Position numbers and translations under genes: made by a program | From: Candidatus Desantisbacteria bacterium CG2_30_40_21 | GTDB lineage: Bacteria > UBA9089 > CG2-30-40-21 | Direction: 5' to 3' | Assembly (NCBI GenBank): GCA_001873945.1 | Contig: MNYI01000085.1 | Span: 1 to 8,228, forward strand | DNA length: 8,228 bases | Part shown: positions 1 through 8,010 of the stretch, piece after piece | How positions within the stretch are numbered: the first letter of the stretch is position 1 | How the letters are laid out: every line of letters begins with the position of its first letter | Notes under the pieces: generated by a model | Databases searched by the model: none | Told to the model about the DNA's origin: nothing | What the model saw: only the letters and a program-made list of their open reading frames with translations

Positions 1-24
1 ATCCTGATTTGAACTATATCAATT

Positions 25-222
25 GTAACTACTCAGGTAAAGTAATTCACCACGGAGAACACATAAGTTGATAGGTTGATAGGTTGATGAGTTTATAGGT
101 TAAAGGAACACAGATTCATAATTCATAAACATTTCCTATCAATTCATCCACTTATCAACCCATCAACTATTCAACTTATCAACTTTTTGTGTCTTCGTGC
201 CTTTGTGGTGAGTAGTTACCTG
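25..222. repeat. Long imperfect inverted repeat made of degenerate 8-bp units
   Basis: The outer ends pair: GTAACTACTCA at 25-35 is the exact reverse complement of 209-219. CAGGTAAAGTAATTCACCAC at 34-53 is close to the reverse complement of 205-222. Inside, the left arm is five tandem octamers at 67-106 (GTTGATAG twice, then GTTGATGA, GTTTATAG and GTTAAAGG). The right arm at 136-183 is six octamers of the same family on the other strand (TTATCAAC, TATTCAAC, CCATCAAC and variants). About 30 AT-rich bases separate the arms. The sequence next to the right arm (184-208) resembles the 'cacgaagacacaaa' type of dispersed repeat known from many environmental genomes; that is from memory, not searched. 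It could be a MITE-like element, a dispersed hairpin or a bidirectional terminator. No ORF is visible in 1-292. Confidence 0.75.
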
Positions 223-278
223 TCATTTCTCTATCCTTCGCACAATTTGGCGGATTAGAAAACCCGCCCTTCATTCAG

Positions 279-288
279 AGGAGAGGAG
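279..288 (+). promoter_or_regulatory. Doubled Shine-Dalgarno sequence for the response regulator gene
   Basis: Two AGGAG motifs lie end to end (279-283 and 284-288), giving spacings of 9 and 4 bases to the ATG at 293. Either can pair with the 16S tail. This supports the chosen start and suggests efficient translation. I see no convincing -35/-10 pair in 223-278, so the promoter is unplaced. Confidence 0.6.
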
Positions 289-292
289 CAAT

Positions 293-1207
293 ATGGATAA
301 TAAAAAACATATTACTGTATTACTAATTGAAGACAGCCCTGTAACTATCCAAATAATTCAAGAAATGTTGAGCACTGCTCAAGATGTTCGGATTAACTTA
401 ATAACAACCGATCAAATCTCAACAGCAATAGAATTGTTATCTAATGAAAAGGTTGATATTATATTGTTGGATCTGTCACTTCCAGAAAGCCATGGATTAG
501 ATACATTCCTGAGGGTATCCGTTTCTGCACACCATGTGCCAATTGTCATTCTCACTGTTCTTGATGATGAGATAATTGCCCTCCAATCAGTAGAAAAGGG
601 GGCACAGGACTACCTCATCAAAGGGGAAATAGATAGCAAAATATTGATAAGATCCTTGCTCTATGCTATTGAACGGAACAAAACAATGTTAGAACTCAAG
701 TCTCTGGCATTTCTTGATGAACTTACCATGCTATATAATCGCCGTGGATTTTTGACCTTTGCTCAACAGGAGTTGAGGTTTGCCCATCGAAAAAAGCTTG
801 AAATGGTATTGTTGTTTATGGATATTGATAATATGAAAATGGTTAATGACACCTTTGGGCACAAGGAAGGTGATCTGATATTGGTTGAATTTTCCACTAT
901 CCTCAAAAGAACATTTCGTGCATCTGACATTATTGCTCGCCTTGGCGGAGATGAATTCGTTATTCTTGCCTTAGATGTTCCTGGTTCTGATGTGCAAACT
1001 GTGAAATATAGGCTACAAAACGAAATAGAAACGCGCAACAAAAAAAATCGATCATGTAAATTATCTATAAGCATAGGTCTATCAAGATACGATTCAAATT
1101 TTCCATCTACCCTTGAGGAGTTGCTGAAAACTGCTGATACATTAATGTACCAGCAAAAACAACGGAAAAAACAAGAACCAGTAATCGGAGGTATTTCTCA
1201 TGCTTAA
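293..1207 (+). CDS. Response regulator with C-terminal GGDEF domain (diguanylate cyclase)
   Basis: This cytoplasmic signalling protein of 304 residues should make cyclic di-GMP from two GTP when phosphorylated by a partner histidine kinase, which is not in the window. The receiver domain (about 6-125) has the acidic pair E13/D14, the phospho-acceptor D60 in the LLDLSLP context, T88 and the conserved K110. A short helical linker (about 126-140) leads to the GGDEF domain (about 141-290). That domain has metal-binding D177 in MDID, N185 in the NDTFGH segment, a complete GGDEF at 218-222, and SIG near 260. R209-A-S-D212 lies five residues before GGDEF and matches the RxxD inhibitory I-site, so product feedback inhibition is expected. 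No signature residue is missing and the length is normal for the family (PleD-like or WspR-like, with one receiver domain). The stop overlaps the start of the TPR gene by 8 bp, so the two are probably translationally coupled. Domain identity is direct from motifs; the partner and target are unknown. Confidence 0.93.
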   Translation: MDNKKHITVLLIEDSPVTIQIIQEMLSTAQDVRINLITTDQISTAIELLSNEKVDIILLDLSLPESHGLDTFLRVSVSAHHVPIVILTVLDDEIIALQSVEKGAQDYLIKGEIDSKILIRSLLYAIERNKTMLELKSLAFLDELTMLYNRRGFLTFAQQELRFAHRKKLEMVLLFMDIDNMKMVNDTFGHKEGDLILVEFSTILKRTFRASDIIARLGGDEFVILALDVPGSDVQTVKYRLQNEIETRNKKNRSCKLSISIGLSRYDSNFPSTLEELLKTADTLMYQQKQRKKQEPVIGGISHA

Positions 1208-4200
1208 ACAACTCTTGTTTCTATTCATTTTATTACCCACCATATCACTGGCAGCAACAAATACTGTCGTATCTTCTCCTGTGCCGGTGAAAAATAAGTT
1301 TATTATTGCTGTCTCTGAAATAGGGAAGGGACCTGATAGCCTTGAATCAGAGGCTGGTAGAGAAATAACTGGACTTATTGCCAGAGAGTTAAAGGAAAAG
1401 TTTAACAAATTCAATGAGACGGAGATAGTGACTATTACCGTGGAACGAATCAAAAATGATATGGAAGCAGCTGCTATCGGTAAAACGAAGGGGGCATCCT
1501 TAGTTGTCTGGGGATGGGTGCCTGTTGCCACACAGGATGCTTTTATTCCTAATTTCAAGGTCGTAAACGAGATAAAGGGTATGGAGCTGATAAATCAAAA
1601 GGAATTTTCCTCCAAACTTCGTGGAGCTGATAGCTTTACCTTGAGTGAGATTATTTGTGGAAGGGCTTCTATGTTAGCCACATTTCTAATTGGGCTTACT
1701 CATTATTCAAACAAGGAGTATAAGGAAGCCTTGTTTGAGTTGAGCGAAGTAAGATCTAAAGGCATAGGATTTTTCGACTCTAAGGGTATATCCCTGTATA
1801 TTGGAAATATCTATCTTGCTCAAAAATTGTATGATCAATGCCTCAAGGAATACGACCGTGCAATTTTGCTGGATTTGAATTACGGTAAGGCGTGGTATAA
1901 TAAGGCTGTCAGCCTGACCAGATTGGAACGGTATCAGGATGCCCTTATTTGTTTTGACGAAGCCATAAGGTTGCTGAAGGAAGACGGTCTTGACGCTTCA
2001 TATCAAAAGGCAAGCGTGTTATTAAAACTTGGTAGGACAAGTGAGGCACTTGATATTTATGAACAGATTACCGGTTTTAAGCCTGAAAGTGTGGAGGCAT
2101 GGTATCGGGCGGGGCTTATATTTAGTGAAATTGGTGAGGGTAAAAAAGCTATGCAGTATCTTGAGCAGGCAGTAAAGCTTGACCCATCCCTTTCAGAGGC
2201 ATGGTATTATCAGGGCAATATCAATGCCACGGCAGGTCAGTATGAGGAAGCACTTATCTGTTACAATCGCGTTATATCCCTTGTGCCAAGCCATACTGAA
2301 GCATGGTATAAAAAGGCAAGTATGCTAAATAATCTCAAAAGAATTAAAGAGGCAATCCCTTGCTATGAAAATGCCTCAAAACTTGACCCGAAAAACATAT
2401 TATGCTGGACCGAAAGGGGAGACGCTCTGCTTGATTCTGGAGATACCTCAAACGCTATAAAATGCTTTGATGAGGCATTGACCCTGAGCCCCAATTCTGA
2501 TAATATCTGGTATAAAAAGGGTATGGTGTTAATCAACCTTCAGCGATATAAGGATGCCCTGCCATGCATGGATAAGGCAACAAGTCTATCCCCATTAAAT
2601 GGCATTGCCTGGTGGAGGCGAGGGGATGTGTTGAGCAGGCTTGAACAGGATGAAGAAGCAATCAAGAGTTATGATACGGCAATTGGGCTATTACCTCAAG
2701 AGGCACAGCTCCAATATGATAAGGCATTGGCTTTGAGCAGGTTAAAGAGGTATCAGGATGCCATTAACGGCTATGATGAATCCATTAAATTAAATCCGAA
2801 TTCTCAAAATGCATGGTATAATAAGGGTAATCTTTTGTACCAGTTTGGTCAGATGGATGAGGCACTTGCCTGTTATAATGAGGTTCTGCGAATTGATAAT
2901 CAACATATTAAGGCATGGTATAATAAAGGTGTAATCTCCTCTGGTATGCTTCAGCACAAGCAAGCCATTGAGTGTTATGTACAGGTTGTCAAGCTGAACC
3001 CATCCCATGTCAATGCCTGGTATAACTATGGGGTGGCATTGGCTGAGATTAAGGAAAATGAAAAAGCGATTGAATGCTTTGGCAAGACAATTGAGTTGGA
3101 TGGTGAATATTATAAGGCATGGTTAAAAAAAGGTCAATTATTGGAGGAAATGAAGCAGTATCAGGCAGCACTTACCTGTTATGAAGGGGCAATCAAGATA
3201 AAGGGAACTGATACCCTTGCCTTGCTTGGAAAGGCAAGGGTGCTGACAGTAATGAATAAATATCAGGCAGCAGCTGATTGTTACAGACAGGTCTTACTGC
3301 TTGAACCATCAAATACCCTTGTATGGTATGACCAGGGGTTGGCATTGTCAACCATAAACAAGTTTCAGGATGCGATTAAATGTTACAATGAGGTCTTGAA
3401 GATAAAACCTGATGATATTGCGGCATGGATGAGCAAGGCATTGGCTTTGACCAAACTGGGCAAACATGAGGATGCAGCCGGATGTTACGAGTCGGTTATC
3501 CGAATATGTCCTGAAAATACAGAGGCTATTTTTAAGAGAGGGGTGGAATTGGCTGAGATTGGCAGAGATAAAGATGCCGTTGAAAACTATGCAACCGTAT
3601 TAAGGATTAAACCTGATGATGGAGAGGTTTGGCATTATCAAGCTATATCACTTGTCAAGCTCGGCAAACAACAGGATGCTGTGGAAAGCTATGCTAAGGC
3701 AATTAGTTATAACCCAAAAGATGAGAAGGCATTATTTGGTAAGGCTAATGTTCTTATGGAACTTGAGAAATATAATGAGGCTGTCCAGTGTTACAATGAG
3801 ATACTAAAGGAAAATCCTAAAGATTGGCTGGCATGGCATCAGAAGGGAATGGCTTATACCAATCTTAAAATGTTTGACGATGCCCTTGCCTGCTATAATC
3901 AGGCTACGGATATTAATCCTGAATTTGTTGAGGCATGGTATTACAAGGGGGATACGATATATAGTCTGGAGAAATTGGAGCAAAGCCTGCCATGTTTTGA
4001 CATGGTGATCAAACTAAACCCATCCCATGCTAAAGCGTGGTATAAAAAGGGTGCAATATTGTACGAGTTTGGAAAGATTAAAGAAGCTGCTGCTTGCTTT
4101 GATGAGGCAACAAAATATCACCCAACCTATGCTCAGGCATGGTATGACAAGGGTATGGCAATGGAGAAATTGGGTGAGATAAAAAATGCCATCAGCCATT

Positions 4201-5267
4201 ATGAAAAGGCTATTGAGTTGAAATTGGAAAATATAGAGGTATGGTATAATAAGGGGCAGAGTCTGGAAAAGCTTAACCGATTTGACGAGGCAATTGTTTG
4301 TTATGATAAGGTTACGACCATAAAACCTGAGCATCTTAATGCCTGGTACAGAAAGGCTATGCTCTTGTTAAAGGCAGATAAATTAAATGGGGCATTGCTT
4401 TGTATTGAAGAGGCTCTGAGGATAAGCCCGAAATATGATGATGCCTTAATATGTAAGGGGAATATCCTCTATAGGTTGGGTCGATATAATGATGCCTTGA
4501 TTTGCTATGAAAATATCCTGTCCAAAAATCCGCAGCATGTTAATGCCCTGTATGGCAAAGGTGTGAACCTGAGCAAGCTTGGGAAGGTTGTGGATGCTGG
4601 CACATGTTACTCACTGGTAGTCAAACTAAACCCCGGCTATACAGATGCCTGGTATAATTGGGGTAATTTATTATATGAAGCAGGGAGATATAGCGATGCA
4701 GATGTTTGTTTTGATGAGGTTATTAAATTGGACAAAAATTTCGTAGATGCTTGGTATAATAAGGGGAATATTCTATATCAACTTGGACGCCCTCAGGAAT
4801 CATTAGTTTATTACGATGAGGCAATCAAATTAGATGCAAACGATGCCAATGCCTGGTACAATAAAGGGAATATCCTGTATCAGTTTGAAAGGTATGAGGA
4901 GGCAATGAATTGTTTTGAAAATACCATCCGCATAAATCCTGCAAATGCTAAGGCATGGTATAACAAGGGGTTAGTATTTACTAAGCTGGAAAGGTATCAA
5001 GAAGCAATCAATTGTTTTGATGAAACAATTAAAATAAACCCAATAGATGCCTCTGCCTGGTATAATAAAGCCACAACCCTGGGGAATATAGGAAAGATTG
5101 ATGATGCTATCATCTGTATAGATAAAGCCATTAACCTTTCCCCTGAGTTTGCCTCTGCCTGGAGGGCAAAGGGTACATATCTGCTTATGGCTGGTAAGGA
5201 ACATACGCGGGTTGAACAATGTTTCAGTGAGGCAACAAGGATAGAGAAACAGAATGGGAAGATGTAA
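1200..5267 (+). CDS. Exported giant TPR-repeat protein with TolB/CsgG-like N-terminal domain
   Basis: This 1355-residue protein is probably a periplasmic or surface scaffold for protein-protein contacts. Residues 1-18 form a signal peptide (K3, a hydrophobic core, then SLA-A), with likely cleavage after A18 or A19 and no lipobox cysteine. Residues about 32-150 look like the alpha/beta domain of TolB-N or CsgG-like proteins, with a FIIAVSEIG strand and a GASLVVWGWV strand; this assignment is by resemblance only. From about 161 the chain is helical repeats. One divergent unit is followed by 34 regular 34-residue TPRs from 197 to the C-terminus, with A-W-Y-x-K-G at the start of helix A and E-A-x-x-C-Y/F in helix B. 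The array ends with a short charged tail. The start is supported by GGAGG at 1187-1191, 8 bases upstream. It overlaps the GGDEF gene by 8 bp and shares its transcript. The 3' end overlaps the convergent moeA gene by 44 bp. Its function is unassigned; peptidoglycan, secretion or polysaccharide-export scaffolding are all possible. Confidence 0.9.
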   Translation: MLKQLLFLFILLPTISLAATNTVVSSPVPVKNKFIIAVSEIGKGPDSLESEAGREITGLIARELKEKFNKFNETEIVTITVERIKNDMEAAAIGKTKGASLVVWGWVPVATQDAFIPNFKVVNEIKGMELINQKEFSSKLRGADSFTLSEIICGRASMLATFLIGLTHYSNKEYKEALFELSEVRSKGIGFFDSKGISLYIGNIYLAQKLYDQCLKEYDRAILLDLNYGKAWYNKAVSLTRLERYQDALICFDEAIRLLKEDGLDASYQKASVLLKLGRTSEALDIYEQITGFKPESVEAWYRAGLIFSEIGEGKKAMQYLEQAVKLDPSLSEAWYYQGNINATAGQYEEALICYNRVISLVPSHTEAWYKKASMLNNLKRIKEAIPCYENASKLDPKNILCWTERGDALLDSGDTSNAIKCFDEALTLSPNSDNIWYKKGMVLINLQRYKDALPCMDKATSLSPLNGIAWWRRGDVLSRLEQDEEAIKSYDTAIGLLPQEAQLQYDKALALSRLKRYQDAINGYDESIKLNPNSQNAWYNKGNLLYQFGQMDEALACYNEVLRIDNQHIKAWYNKGVISSGMLQHKQAIECYVQVVKLNPSHVNAWYNYGVALAEIKENEKAIECFGKTIELDGEYYKAWLKKGQLLEEMKQYQAALTCYEGAIKIKGTDTLALLGKARVLTVMNKYQAAADCYRQVLLLEPSNTLVWYDQGLALSTINKFQDAIKCYNEVLKIKPDDIAAWMSKALALTKLGKHEDAAGCYESVIRICPENTEAIFKRGVELAEIGRDKDAVENYATVLRIKPDDGEVWHYQAISLVKLGKQQDAVESYAKAISYNPKDEKALFGKANVLMELEKYNEAVQCYNEILKENPKDWLAWHQKGMAYTNLKMFDDALACYNQATDINPEFVEAWYYKGDTIYSLEKLEQSLPCFDMVIKLNPSHAKAWYKKGAILYEFGKIKEAAACFDEATKYHPTYAQAWYDKGMAMEKLGEIKNAISHYEKAIELKLENIEVWYNKGQSLEKLNRFDEAIVCYDKVTTIKPEHLNAWYRKAMLLLKADKLNGALLCIEEALRISPKYDDALICKGNILYRLGRYNDALICYENILSKNPQHVNALYGKGVNLSKLGKVVDAGTCYSLVVKLNPGYTDAWYNWGNLLYEAGRYSDADVCFDEVIKLDKNFVDAWYNKGNILYQLGRPQESLVYYDEAIKLDANDANAWYNKGNILYQFERYEEAMNCFENTIRINPANAKAWYNKGLVFTKLERYQEAINCFDETIKINPIDASAWYNKATTLGNIGKIDDAIICIDKAINLSPEFASAWRAKGTYLLMAGKEHTRVEQCFSEATRIEKQNGKM
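1788..5264 (+). repeat. Tandem array of about 34 TPR units (102-bp period)
   Basis: I divided the protein by eye into 34 consecutive units of 34 residues. The second unit has one extra residue and the last is 36 long. Canonical TPR positions are kept: W/aromatic, G or A, A, aromatic, A, P. Units 11, 30 and 31 share the block AWYNKGN[IL]LYQ but differ at many synonymous sites. The repetition is therefore maintained at protein level rather than being a very recent DNA duplication. Twenty-four units carry Cys immediately before the helix-B aromatic (canonical position 23). Confidence 0.9.
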
Positions 5268-7194
5268 AACCATGTTCACGCCCACATTCATTCAAATCAT
5301 AACCTTTGAGTGATGCTATTTGTATTCGGAATTCAAGGCTATTAATTATTTCCAATAAAGCTGAAATACCCGGCAAAGAGAGATTCTCGCCAGGGATAAC
5401 CAGATCATATCGTTCCCTTGTTAAGGGGATAAAATCCATGTCAAAGACACCTGCTGATGCCATTATCCCAAGCCCTGTATCAGCTGTTCCAGCCTCTATA
5501 GCGGCACAAACAGCCATATGGGTAAAAACCTCTGTCTCATAACCACGAATATTGTTGCTTAAAATCCCTGCTTTTTTCAGTTTATAGTCAAGGAGAATCC
5601 TTGTTCCTGCCCCTTTTTGTCTATTGATAAATACTATGTCATCCCTGATTAAATCTGTCAATACATGGATATTCTTTGGATTACCCTTTTGGATAATCAA
5701 TCCCTGCTCCCGCCAGGCAAGGGTGATTATGGACACATCCATTCCATGAAGAAATCGTTTGATATAAGGCAGATTATACTCACCAGTATCTTCATCAAGC
5801 AGGTGGCAGGTAGTCAGATGGCAATCACCTCGCCGCAAGCTAAGCAGGCCACCGAGGCTGCCAACATTGGTCACGCAAAGGCTCATCTGTGGATATTGCT
5901 TGCAAAGGCAGTTGGCCAATATGTCAAGCAGATTATCATGACTGCCGATAAGGATGACATTTGACTCTATCATAGTTTTTGTCCTTAATAATTCTACATC
6001 AACCTTTGAGCCTTCTTCCAATCCCTCGCACAGCCTTGGGATTCGTAGGATACCATCAGCCTTGACCATGGAGGTGATGATACCTGCACCCTGTCGCTGG
6101 GGAACAGCCACGAAAGGTATATCTCTTTTTGGAAAATACCCTACACCTACCCGCACAAATTCTTCCAGACCAAGCCTTGAGGCAATCTTTTGGGTAATGA
6201 CAGCTTGGATCTTCTCTCTTTGCTTTTCTTTCATAGACAACGATTGGCAGATAACAGGCATGACAAACTCTTCCATGGCCAGCATGGCTGAAACTGGATA
6301 TCCTGGTATGCCAACCACAGGTTTTTCCGTTATTATCCCCAGGGCAACAGGCTTGCCTGGCATCATTGTTACTCCATGCACCACCAACTCTCCCAGCTCA
6401 CGAATAATCTGCGGGGTATAATCCTTTGAACCGGCAGATGAACCAGCATTAATAAGCACTATATCTGCTTTAGCCACAGCCTCTTTTACTGCATCCTTTA
6501 TCATCTGGTAATCATCAGGTACGATTTTATGAATAATCGCCTCCCCGCCCCATTCCTCAACCATTGCCTTTAATATTGATGAGTTAAACTCAATGATTTG
6601 TCCTCGTTTTAATGGTTCTCCAAGCGGAACAAGTTCATCACCAGTGGGAATAATAATCACCTGCGGTTTTTTCTTTACCCATATTTTAATCACGCCACCA
6701 GCAAGCATGGCTCCAATATCCTGAGGACGGATAGAATGATTTATGGTCAATATCATCTCGCCAGCAATAATATCCTCCCCAACCATGCGTACATGTTGGT
6801 ATGGCACCACAGGGGTCATTATCTCCACTGATTGGAGACTGGAGATTCCCTCACTTTGCATACACACATCCTCTATCTTGATTACTGCATCCATTTCATG
6901 GGGGAGAGGGTTACCTGTGTTGATTAAGACAGCATCATTGTTCAGGATAAGACAGCGTGGTGTCGTTTCTGAGGCATTGATGAGACTTTCTGCCCTGACT
7001 GCTATCCCATCCATGGCTGCGGAATGATAGGATGGTGAACATATTCTGGCTATAACTGGTTCAGCCGTTATCCTACTCATGGATCGTTCTACGGCAAGTA
7101 ATTCCTTGTCTATCTTCAGGTTACCACACCTTGCCTGCCAGATATTCCTTGCTTCCTCAAGTGGTTTCATCATCAGGTATATATTTCGTTTCAT
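5224..7194 (-). CDS. moeA: MoeA molybdenum insertase fused to a PBP-like substrate-binding domain
   Basis: The 656-residue product should insert molybdenum (or tungsten) into adenylylated molybdopterin, the last step of Mo cofactor synthesis, in the cytoplasm. Residues about 5-405 are MoeA: the AAMDGIAVR motif at 59-67 (D62), PTGDEL at 183-188, GSSAGSKDYT at 251-260 in the MPT-binding domain, GIPGYPVS at 295-302, and the small C-terminal MoeA beta domain to about 405. The Y in GIPGYPVS replaces the usual N. Residues about 412-630 are a type-II periplasmic-binding-protein-like domain (PF12727 family) without a signal peptide. It has the NRQKGAGTRILLD stretch (524-536) and GTADTGLGI (569-577). 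This fusion is known in clostridia, deltaproteobacteria and archaea; the extra domain is presumed to sense or bind molybdate or a related ligand. AAGGAG at 7201-7206 lies 6 bases before the ATG and fixes the start. The last 14 or so residues are encoded across the end of the convergent TPR gene. No promoter of its own is obvious; transcription may come from the integrase promoter. Confidence 0.93.
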   Translation of the reverse strand: MKRNIYLMMKPLEEARNIWQARCGNLKIDKELLAVERSMSRITAEPVIARICSPSYHSAAMDGIAVRAESLINASETTPRCLILNNDAVLINTGNPLPHEMDAVIKIEDVCMQSEGISSLQSVEIMTPVVPYQHVRMVGEDIIAGEMILTINHSIRPQDIGAMLAGGVIKIWVKKKPQVIIIPTGDELVPLGEPLKRGQIIEFNSSILKAMVEEWGGEAIIHKIVPDDYQMIKDAVKEAVAKADIVLINAGSSAGSKDYTPQIIRELGELVVHGVTMMPGKPVALGIITEKPVVGIPGYPVSAMLAMEEFVMPVICQSLSMKEKQREKIQAVITQKIASRLGLEEFVRVGVGYFPKRDIPFVAVPQRQGAGIITSMVKADGILRIPRLCEGLEEGSKVDVELLRTKTMIESNVILIGSHDNLLDILANCLCKQYPQMSLCVTNVGSLGGLLSLRRGDCHLTTCHLLDEDTGEYNLPYIKRFLHGMDVSIITLAWREQGLIIQKGNPKNIHVLTDLIRDDIVFINRQKGAGTRILLDYKLKKAGILSNNIRGYETEVFTHMAVCAAIEAGTADTGLGIMASAGVFDMDFIPLTRERYDLVIPGENLSLPGISALLEIINSLEFRIQIASLKGYDLNECGREHGFTSSHSVSLSLLPH

Positions 7195-7204
7195 TTATAG
7201 CTCC

Positions 7205-7390
7205 TTATTCTACTACCTTGCCATTGATTATCATTACCCCTCGTCTGAGCAAGGAATTATCCAGAATGCTTAAAATAGCTGTCTCTGTCTCTGTCTTTCT
7301 TGCCTCAAGAACCAAATTTGTTATCCGAGAAACCTTCCAGAAATTTTCAAAAATAAGGTGATTTATTTTGAGTAAAGAGTTGGAATTTTC
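7205..7390 (-). pseudogene. Possible 3' remnant of a former gene upstream of moeA
   Basis: Reading on the - strand, a frame different from the integrase stays open for 61 codons and ends with TAA at 7205-7207, 10 bp before the moeA ATG and within its Shine-Dalgarno sequence. That spacing is typical of an operon partner. The C-terminal part reads ITNLVLEARKTETETAIL, then a short stretch, then RRGVMIINGKVVE, which looks protein-like (a helix, then a short hairpin). There is no usable ATG except one nine codons from the end, and the frame is closed by a stop at 7391-7393 inside the integrase fragment. I do not recognise the family. It may be the tail of a gene cut when the integrase fragment was joined here, or simply an open frame by chance. 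Confidence 0.35.
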
Positions 7391-7889
7391 TTATCCACAT
7401 GGCATATGCCTTTAATGTCTTTGGAGAATAGTGCCGTACCTTTATTTCAGCGACCAAATCCGCGTGAAGCTTCTTCCATTCTATAAGAAGGTCGTTTGAA
7501 CTACTATTGGACTTTGAATCTGTAAGTACTTGCTCTGGCGATAAGTCCGTTGAAACCTTTCCTGCTGTTGTCGCATTAAAGCTGGATTCTGCTTTTATTG
7601 CTATATTATCAGCCGTTTCATTTTTAATATTAGATTGCAACATTTCGTAATAAAAAGATACAGATTGCTCAGCCTGCTTTTGTTGTTCAACAGACTGTTT
7701 TCTCTCTCGTAATTTTTCTATGAATTTCCAAAGAGGGTCCTTGGTTACATAAGACTGGTGGTATTTATGACAGAAGTCCAGATAGAATCTCAACCACTTT
7801 TTATAATCATTATGGAGAGAAATGGGAATCAACTTTTTAGTCAGAAATAAACTGTACTTTGGTAACAACTCATCAGTGAGATTAATCAT
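7347..7889 (-). pseudogene. Truncated integron-type tyrosine recombinase (N-terminal fragment)
   Basis: This 180-codon frame encodes only the DNA-clamp (core-binding) half of an integron or XerC-like integrase. Residues about 8-85 (LLPKYSLFLTKKLIP onwards, with a KWLRFYLDFC segment) match the first SAM-like region of long environmental integron integrases. A polar linker (about 86-130, rich in S, T and N) follows. Residues about 134-175 hold W-K-K-L...RHYSPKTLKAYAMWIRKFQ, the classic start of the phage-integrase N-terminal domain. It stops at TGA 7347-7349, five residues after FTQNK. The whole catalytic domain (R-H-R-Y residues and the IntI-specific patch) is absent, and none of it can be read in any frame before moeA. 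It should be inactive. The start ATG at 7889 has a weak AGGA about 8 bases upstream. A consensus promoter lies at 7944-7972. Confidence 0.8.
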
Positions 7890-7943
7890 GAATAATTATC
7901 CTATTTCTGTATATCATTCCAAAAGTATACTTAACCAGTTAGA

Positions 7944-7972
7944 ATTATACAAAATTCATTGGTTTTTGTCAA
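7944..7972 (-). promoter_or_regulatory. Consensus sigma70 promoter of the integrase gene (PintI-like)
   Basis: On the - strand TTGACA (7972-7967), a 17-bp spacer and TATAAT (7949-7944) match the sigma70 consensus at all 12 positions. Transcription would begin near 7937, giving a leader of about 48 bases before the integrase ATG at 7889. With the integrase truncated and no terminator seen in between, the transcript could run on into moeA. Confidence 0.8.
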
Positions 7973-7981
7973 CAATTTTAT

Positions 7982-8010
7982 TTGACATTTTGCTACAATT
8001 GTGATAAAAT
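7982..8010 (+). promoter_or_regulatory. Strong sigma70 promoter facing the PIN-domain gene (Pc-like)
   Basis: TTGACA at 7982-7987, a 17-bp spacer and TAAAAT at 8005-8010 (11 of 12 consensus bases). It is back-to-back with the integrase promoter; only 9 bp separate the two -35 boxes. Its position, upstream of a GTTRRRY core and directed into the first gene after it, is that of an integron cassette promoter (Pc). Confidence 0.75.

Noticed and set aside
67..183. CRISPR array
   Set aside because: The 8-bp units are directly abutting with no spacers and they reverse orientation between arms.
249..268. GGCGG ... CCGCC hairpin before the first gene
   Set aside because: Only a 5-bp stem with a 10-base loop and no T-tract or riboswitch-like context; it could be chance.
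2790..4334. Short - strand open frames inside the TPR gene
   Set aside because: They recur with the 102-bp repeat period and are simply the complement of the repeats.
5306..7027. Several + strand open frames of 78-155 codons opposite moeA
   Set aside because: Antisense shadows of a clearly coding gene; no ribosome-binding sites or family resemblance.
7347..7889. Intact short integrase-like protein or excisionase
   Set aside because: The sequence is the N-terminal part of a longer recombinase and ends inside the core-binding domain, so truncation is more likely than a complete small protein.
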